The notes beneath the pieces are model-generated. The model worked only from the letters and a program-made list of their open reading frames with translations, had not been told where the DNA came from and searched no databases. Shown piece by piece: positions 58,591 to 64,000 of a stretch of 64,000 bases of DNA (position 1 is its first letter; the number at the start of each line of letters is the position of its first letter). The position numbers were made by a program, and so were the translations under genes. Source of the stretch: Limonium bicolor (lineage: Eukaryota > Streptophyta > Magnoliopsida > Caryophyllales > Plumbaginaceae); assembly GCA_023374045.1 (NCBI GenBank), contig CM041778.1:362116831-362180830 (forward strand), in the 5' to 3' direction.

Positions 58591-59757
58591 CACGTCGTCT
58601 ACTATTAAGACAACTGTCAGTGATGATGAATATGTGAATTAAACAATGGCAAATCGCCTAAAAATAATACTAATATCCAAGTGTAACCAATGATATAAAA
58701 TACCAAACTATAGAGTGAAACTATGTTGTAAGTATGGGGAATTTCGTAATAGTTCACCCGTTTTGTGATATCCGAATTCCGTACCTAATCTTGTGTACAC
58801 ACTACTGTAACACTAGGACCTCATTGTGAGACGTTATTAATTAAATGCTACGTGAGTGACTAGTACGTGATTACGAGTGGGGTGTTACAAAAGTGGTATC
58901 ATGTTATAGGAATCGAATAGTTGAACACCGAAGGAAAATCGGAGTTCAAGTACGACGGTGAACAGTATGATTTTCTCATGCCCCGTATGCTACCTTGGTT
59001 ACCTGATTGTGTGTTTATGTGATCACTTAAATAAGATAAATGCACGAATTGGGTTTTATTGCACTTTCTTGTGCTTGTATAAAGTTGTTCTTGTTGTATT
59101 GTCTTTGAACCTATAGTTTGTATAATTCATGAAATGTACGAATGTGAATGAAGTGTATGTGTGGCCTTGATGTGTAGTGTACTAATCAAGTAGCATGGAA
59201 AGAAGGACTTCTAACTAATTCCTAACTAGCTAACGTTCTAACAAGAGAAATTGGTAATTGGAATAAGTAGAAGTCCGATATAGTTTCAGCCACGCGTGAG
59301 GATGAGGAGACACAAGAGGTTGGATCTGATTCCTGGCCTTAATCTTTTCCATGGTCCAAACCGCTTGAATGGGTAGCAACCTGGATTAGTGAGCCACCCT
59401 AAAGCCCGGTGGTGGGATATCGTAGTCCCTGCCCGGAGGTCATACCGACTTGACTTGAGTAAGTAAGTAAGAAGAGTAATTGGCCAAGTAAAGATCATGA
59501 CTAATGTAAGTCAAGGATCTCGAGTAAAAGAGTAAAGTACACCCGATTAACCCGGGTGAGTAAAGAAGCTAACAAGTATTGTGTACGTATTGGAGAAGTG
59601 TATCTCCGTGTTTCGGTAAGTATGAATGGTTGACTTGTATTGTCTTCCTTGCATGTATTGAATGGTATGTACGAATGCTCTATGTTATGAGTGTATTAAT
59701 GTTCATTAAAGCATGTATGTATGAATAAAATGAACCGCATGTATTCGACCAAGTAGT

Positions 59758-59845
59758 CGGCGTACCCCCGTTAGCACGCGGGGTATGCGAATTTCATATG
59801 CAGTGTTTTGCTGAGCCCCTTGGGGCACTATTTTTATTTCTACAG
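59758..59845 (+). other. Conserved block of element J2 with acceptor-like CAG
   Basis: CGTACCCCCGTTAGCACGCG, TTTTGCTGAGCCCCTTGGGG, a T-rich tract, then TTTCTACAG followed by GTACAC. Counterpart of the block at 23148-23275 in F. Confidence 0.5.
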
Positions 59846-61810
59846 GTACACACGAGAATAGAAGGTTGAGTTACGACCGAGATGAATTATTTTTGAATAG
59901 TTAGTAGGATGTGAATGGTGTACCGAGTTGTACACGCTTATGCCTTTTTGAGTAGTCGGTGTACCATGTGGTACACCCTTTTGGATTTTGAGATTATGAA
60001 TTTGGTAAGGATGAGAGGTTGTATAAACTCATAGCTTTTGGTAAACTCGTAGAAGTTCGGATGTAATGAAAATACTTTTGTATACTCGGTAATCAGGAAT
60101 GTAAGTAAGTATTGGAAATGTAATGTAAGTATTTATGTTGCTCGGTATAATCTAGTCCTTAGACCGTTACAGTAAGTAGCATGAGCCTAGTTAGTCTTGG
60201 GATGGCTAACGGCATTGTATCACCCGCCGGGAGTATGTAAGTATCCACTGCGTGTAGAGTAATTATGGAGACGATTAGAGGATAATTATTGGGATTAGCG
60301 GTTGGGGTGTTACAGCCCACGTTCAGCCCCTCTCCCAACTCTCTATTAGTTACTAAAAGACAAAACCATAAAGCAAATAAAGTACAAAAGTGCCTTACGA
60401 ATCTCTCTCCTCCCATTTCTCTTGCTCTCTCACATTTTTCCCCCTCCTTCAGACTTTCTCTTCTTCCTCCCAGCCTCTAATGGCGATTTGAAGAGCACCT
60501 CCAGAAGATCCTCTTCTCCTCCATTTTCAGAGCCAAAATAAGGTCCAAACACTACAAAAATTATACCATTGAACTCCCTTCATCTTGGAGATCATTTCCC
60601 TCTTTTCAAAATCTGAAAATCTTGAAGTTGGTCACCAGGGCTGGAGCTCCTTTTGAAGGGAAAAGAAGACCATCTTGAGCTACATCATTCCTTGGTTGTC
60701 TTAAGGTAAAAAAAAGTTCAAAAATCTCTCTTTTCTAGCCTTTCCTTGCCACCGAGAATTTCCAGATTTTGAGCCTCTTGTTCCCCTTGTTCTAGCCGGT
60801 TTTCAAGTGCTGGAGCTTGTGGTTTTTGGTTGCCAAACACTCATCTATAAATTGGAAAGGTAACCTCTCATCTTAAGAGCTTTAAACCCTCCCTTGTATT
60901 CTAGGGTTTAATCCAAGAATTAGAATATTCATTTAGTGTTGTTGTGTATACCATGGAACATGGGCTGTAGCTGGCCAATTTTAGACAAGAAACAAAGAGG
61001 AAGAAAAGAGCTAGAAGAGAAGAGCAAGAAAGGAAAGGAGGAAAGGAAACCAAAGAGAACTAAGGGAATTATAAGGGAAATTAATTTACCTTTGACACTA
61101 TCCTTGAATGCCTTGTAAGACTAAGGTTACATTGTTTAAGTGTTGCTAAGGTTGGGTTGGGTAACTAAAAGAATGAACCCAAAATGTAGTTGGAAATGTG
61201 TTTGATTGAGATGAGAGAGAATTGTGGTTGTATCTAATGCATTCGTAAATTGTTGTGTGATTTAAGGGCCTAAGAGCCAAGCATTTGAGTTTAATGCTTA
61301 TATTGTTGATTGGTGAATTTTGGATGGAATTTGTGTGCTGGTAGAATCCACTAGGGATATGGCTAGTTGGAATTGATTTAGATTGATGAAAGGATGCATT
61401 TGGGAATGTTAGGATTGTAGGTGAGCTATGGAAAAATTTCGGTAGAAACCTAAGGAGTTTTAAGGGTTGTTATGAGTGAAGAATGCCCTAGGGTTAACTA
61501 GGTGTTGATGAGGATTAAATTGGGTAGTTAATCACCTTGGGGTGTTGGTTGAAGAATGGGAAGAAATTATGCAAAAATCTGTAGCAAAAGGGAGTATGCA
61601 TGTCTTAGAATTTCTAGAAAAGAAACTAGTGTGCATGACTTTGAAGATAAGGTTTGAACTGTAGTAATGGAATTGTAAATGCCTAGGAAGGATGTGGTAT
61701 GGTCTAAATGATTGTGGGAGAAACAATGGAGTTAGAGAATTGGTGAGCAAAGTGTAACTTAGGAATTTAGGAGTTAAGTTGCAAAGTGCAGAATTTTTGG
61801 AGAGAAAACT

Positions 61811-64000
61811 TGTAACACCCCAACTACAAATACAATACTTAACCAACGGTTGCAGCGGAATTTATAACTCAACACGTAACTTAATCCATGGGTGCTACAC
61901 GCCGTTAGCCACCCACGTGGATAACAAGGCTACTACATACATATTGTACCGGTCTGATGGGCAAGATTACCGAGCACTACACTTTACATTACCAACCGTT
62001 TCTAACTGAAACAACTGTATTTACATTTACATTACAACTGTACCGAGTATTTACAACTAATGTCGACAACAGTTTGGTCTTACTAACTTACAAATTCATA
62101 AGTAACTAAATAACTATCCATGTATAAACAGCTACCCCGTCCTACTCTCGAACGGCTGCCAGCTCCATTGTACCTGAAAGGAAAAAGGGTGCCCCCCAAG
62201 GGGCTCAGCACCTTTGCTGGTATGGTAATCGTGCAGCCCGCATACTACCGGGCCACGCACAACTAATTGTCCTGATCATGCGGTTGATTATATTTAAATC
62301 ATGCATGAAAAACAATAAACACACACTACAAACAACAAGTAATCAACACAGAAACACAGTTATCAAGTATAACACATTAACGTTTGTCAGATCACATATT
62401 ATGTTCTTTAACCCTTGAGGGTTTCTATCTTAATGGAGTCAACTTCTTATCAGACGACGCTTTCCCATTTATTCGGGTTAAACTAATTACTACTTATATT
62501 AACATACGGTTGATTTCGGTGATCCACGTACACAACATAACAACACACATCACTTAATAACATATTCACAACACAACTCAGGAACGAGTCTCGTGAGGAC
62601 TCGGTCCGAAATAAGAGTTAGCCAATTTATTAGAGCCTAGAGAATATATCCATTCCCATGCTGAGCTCATTACATAATAACTTACTGTTCTTCTTAGAGA
62701 ACTTATACTTTACTTTGGATGTGTCGGATATAATATAGTTCCGAACACACCATACACATTAACTTTACTTAGATGTGTCGGTCTTAATATAGACCCGATC
62801 ACACCATACACAAATCCCCCTATCCCCGAATAATAATCAAGGTAGGAAAGCCTCTTATTAGGCTTGTGGGTGATTGTAATCCGAGAAGGAAAAACAACCA
62901 AAATAGAGAGTGAGTTAAATCAAATATAGATATCAACTCCTAAACACACGTGCACGACCGGGACGCCCCGGATTCCTCACCCCCATAATATATATATATA
63001 TTATATTAGTTAGAAGTTCCTTTATGGAACTGACCACATCACGACACCATTTGGTGTTACAAACTTGGTTAAACACACAAGGGAGGTAACATCCCATTCG
63101 ACAAACATTAACAACAACATTCGTTAAATAACGACATACCAACAAGGGCAACACACATCACACACAACCACAAAATACAACTAACGCACGGATAGCCGTA
63201 GTTAGAACGTTCCCGTAGGTTGGGACGTTAAGTCCGAATACTGATCTCTTATGTGATCCTAGAGTCGGTTAGCTACGGTTTAACACATATTAGAGGTTAA
63301 ACGGTATCGGAACTAAAATACGCCACATGTATGAATTACTGTAAACTCGTTACATGCTTTTATCTTATAAGGTGGCAAACACTTAGAAAACACATTGGCA
63401 TACAAGCCGGTGTAACCCGGTAGGACACAGGTTGCAAGAAAACCATACTTTACACCATGGGTTACTCTACCGTGTTCCCGAGGACTTACTCCAACGCGTT
63501 ACTTCACGCTCCCCGGGGAGTTTCCGAACAACTGGTATTAATATTCAAATGTTTTATAAACAACAAAATTTTACGGTATGTAAACTTCTATTACTCCCGT
63601 ACTTAACCCGTTGTCCCGTTATCCTTAACTTGTTTATGTGATCTTAAGCTCACAACTTACACATTCACTCTCACACTTGTTTATTCTTCCAATGGCCTTT
63701 AAAAGTCACCAAACAAGGCCTAATCATCATCTAAAACCATCCCAATCAATTCCCCATCATAACAACACTTAAAAACACTTTCTGGTGCATTTTGGGACTG
63801 GTCCGGGTTTGTGTCCGGGGTTGCAAACCCAGACCAATCCCGGATTTTACATTCTGCCAAGAAATTTCCTTGGTCCGGGTATGTGTACTTAGATATAAAC
63901 CCGGACCACTTGCTGAATCAAGTTTCTACTGTGTTTTAAGGGTGGTCCGGGTTTGTGTACTTGTTTACAAACCCGGACCAAGTCTGTAGGTGATTAAATT
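61811..64000 (-). mobile_element. Element I: TGTAACACCCC element, cut by the window end
   Basis: Starts TGTAACACCCCAACTAC at 61811 after aaact (61806-61810, possible TSD); the right end is not in the window. It resembles F and H from the start: GCCGTTAGCCACC, the CCCCAAGGGG block (62174-62270), the GCAAGAAAACCATAC motif (about 63433), then a hairpin array (from 63800). No genes. It is inserted in J1. Confidence 0.8.
63795..63985 (-). repeat. Hairpin array of element I, three units of 72 bp
   Basis: Units start at 63800, 63872 and 63944, exactly 72 bp apart. The arms are GGTCCGGGTTTG and CAAACCCGGACC; unit 1 has a centre TGTCCGGGGTTG. The stem is close to that of element D, although D is an Athila-type LTR. 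The array may continue beyond the window. Confidence 0.9.

Larger units (their letters stand above)
56089..60314 (+). mobile_element. Element J2: 4226-bp coding-poor TG...CA element (probable solo LTR)
   Basis: TGAAATACCCCGAAATT to GTTGGGGTGTTACA, with perfect TSD gccca (56084-56088, 60315-60319). Contents in order: AAACGC-rich first part, pyrimidine-rich leader (56500-56700), GTAA sites at 56899, 57063 and 57263, hairpin array (58053-58236), AAT microsatellite, TATATAAAAGG at 58580, an internal GGGGTGTTACAAAAGTGGTATCA (58879-58901) that looks like an LTR end plus primer site, and the conserved block ending CTACAG (59845). No coding capacity. Confidence 0.83.
55529..61810 (+). mobile_element. 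Element J1: TG...CA element split by J2 and I
   Basis: The left end TGAAATACCCCGAAC at 55529 is preceded by tatgt (possible TSD). J1 sequence is 55529-56088 and 60320-61810, and continues beyond I outside the window. It parallels J2: AAACGC-rich first part, pyrimidine-rich leader (60325-60480), GTAA sites at 60706 and 60860, and the GGGCCTAAG.GCCAAGCATTT motif at 61267. No genes. Confidence 0.7.

Overview
The window is nuclear DNA of a seed plant, probably a eudicot with a large, repeat-rich genome. The one conventional gene is a plant WDR26-type LisH-CTLH-WD40 gene (coding exons between 41343 and 44727). Almost everything else is LTR retrotransposon DNA inserted into itself. I cannot name the species. 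Elements are lettered A-K in this annotation.

Left nest (1-39166). An old Athila-type Ty3/gypsy element D (minus strand) is the base layer: its 5' LTR starts at 39166 and its broken gag-pol runs down to 15895. A gag-only Athila-type element C (plus strand, ending at 15894) is inserted into the RNase H region of D. A long coding-poor element B (ending at 12293) is inserted into the gag of C, and non-autonomous element A (1-7645, tRNA-Asp primer site, no gag-pol) into B. The 5' LTR of D is also split by E (21105-38770), a TG...CA element of about 4.2 kb. E is itself split by F (22791-26899, TSD gttaa) and by a nearly complete Sirevirus-like Ty1/copia element G (28084-37466, TSD acttg).

Gene island (39167-47237). 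It holds about 1.2 kb of AT-rich upstream DNA, the WDR26-type gene with four coding exons and a likely 5' UTR intron, and then AT-rich DNA with a complete 496-bp TRIM (46423-46918, TSD catga).

Right nest (47238-64000). A decayed Ty1/copia element K (minus strand) is split by H (47238-51929, TSD gttgt) and by J1 (from 55529). J1 is split by the related J2 (56089-60314, TSD gccca) and by I (from 61811, running off the window).

Most striking pattern. E, F, H, I and J2 belong to one group with TGAAATACCCC / GGGGTGTTACA-type ends, no coding capacity and a length of 4.1-4.7 kb where complete. Each carries, at the same relative place, a short array of about 72-bp units, and each unit contains a GC-rich dyad (about 12-bp arm, 10-12-bp centre that partly copies an arm, inverted arm). 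The stem sequence differs between elements, but position, period and architecture are kept. The Athila-type LTRs of A, C and D carry arrays of the same style near the start of U3, upstream of a TATA box in A and C. Element D (Athila type) and element I (TGTAACACCCC type) have almost the same stem. I read this as a shared, rapidly diversifying cis-module of plant LTRs; its function is unknown.
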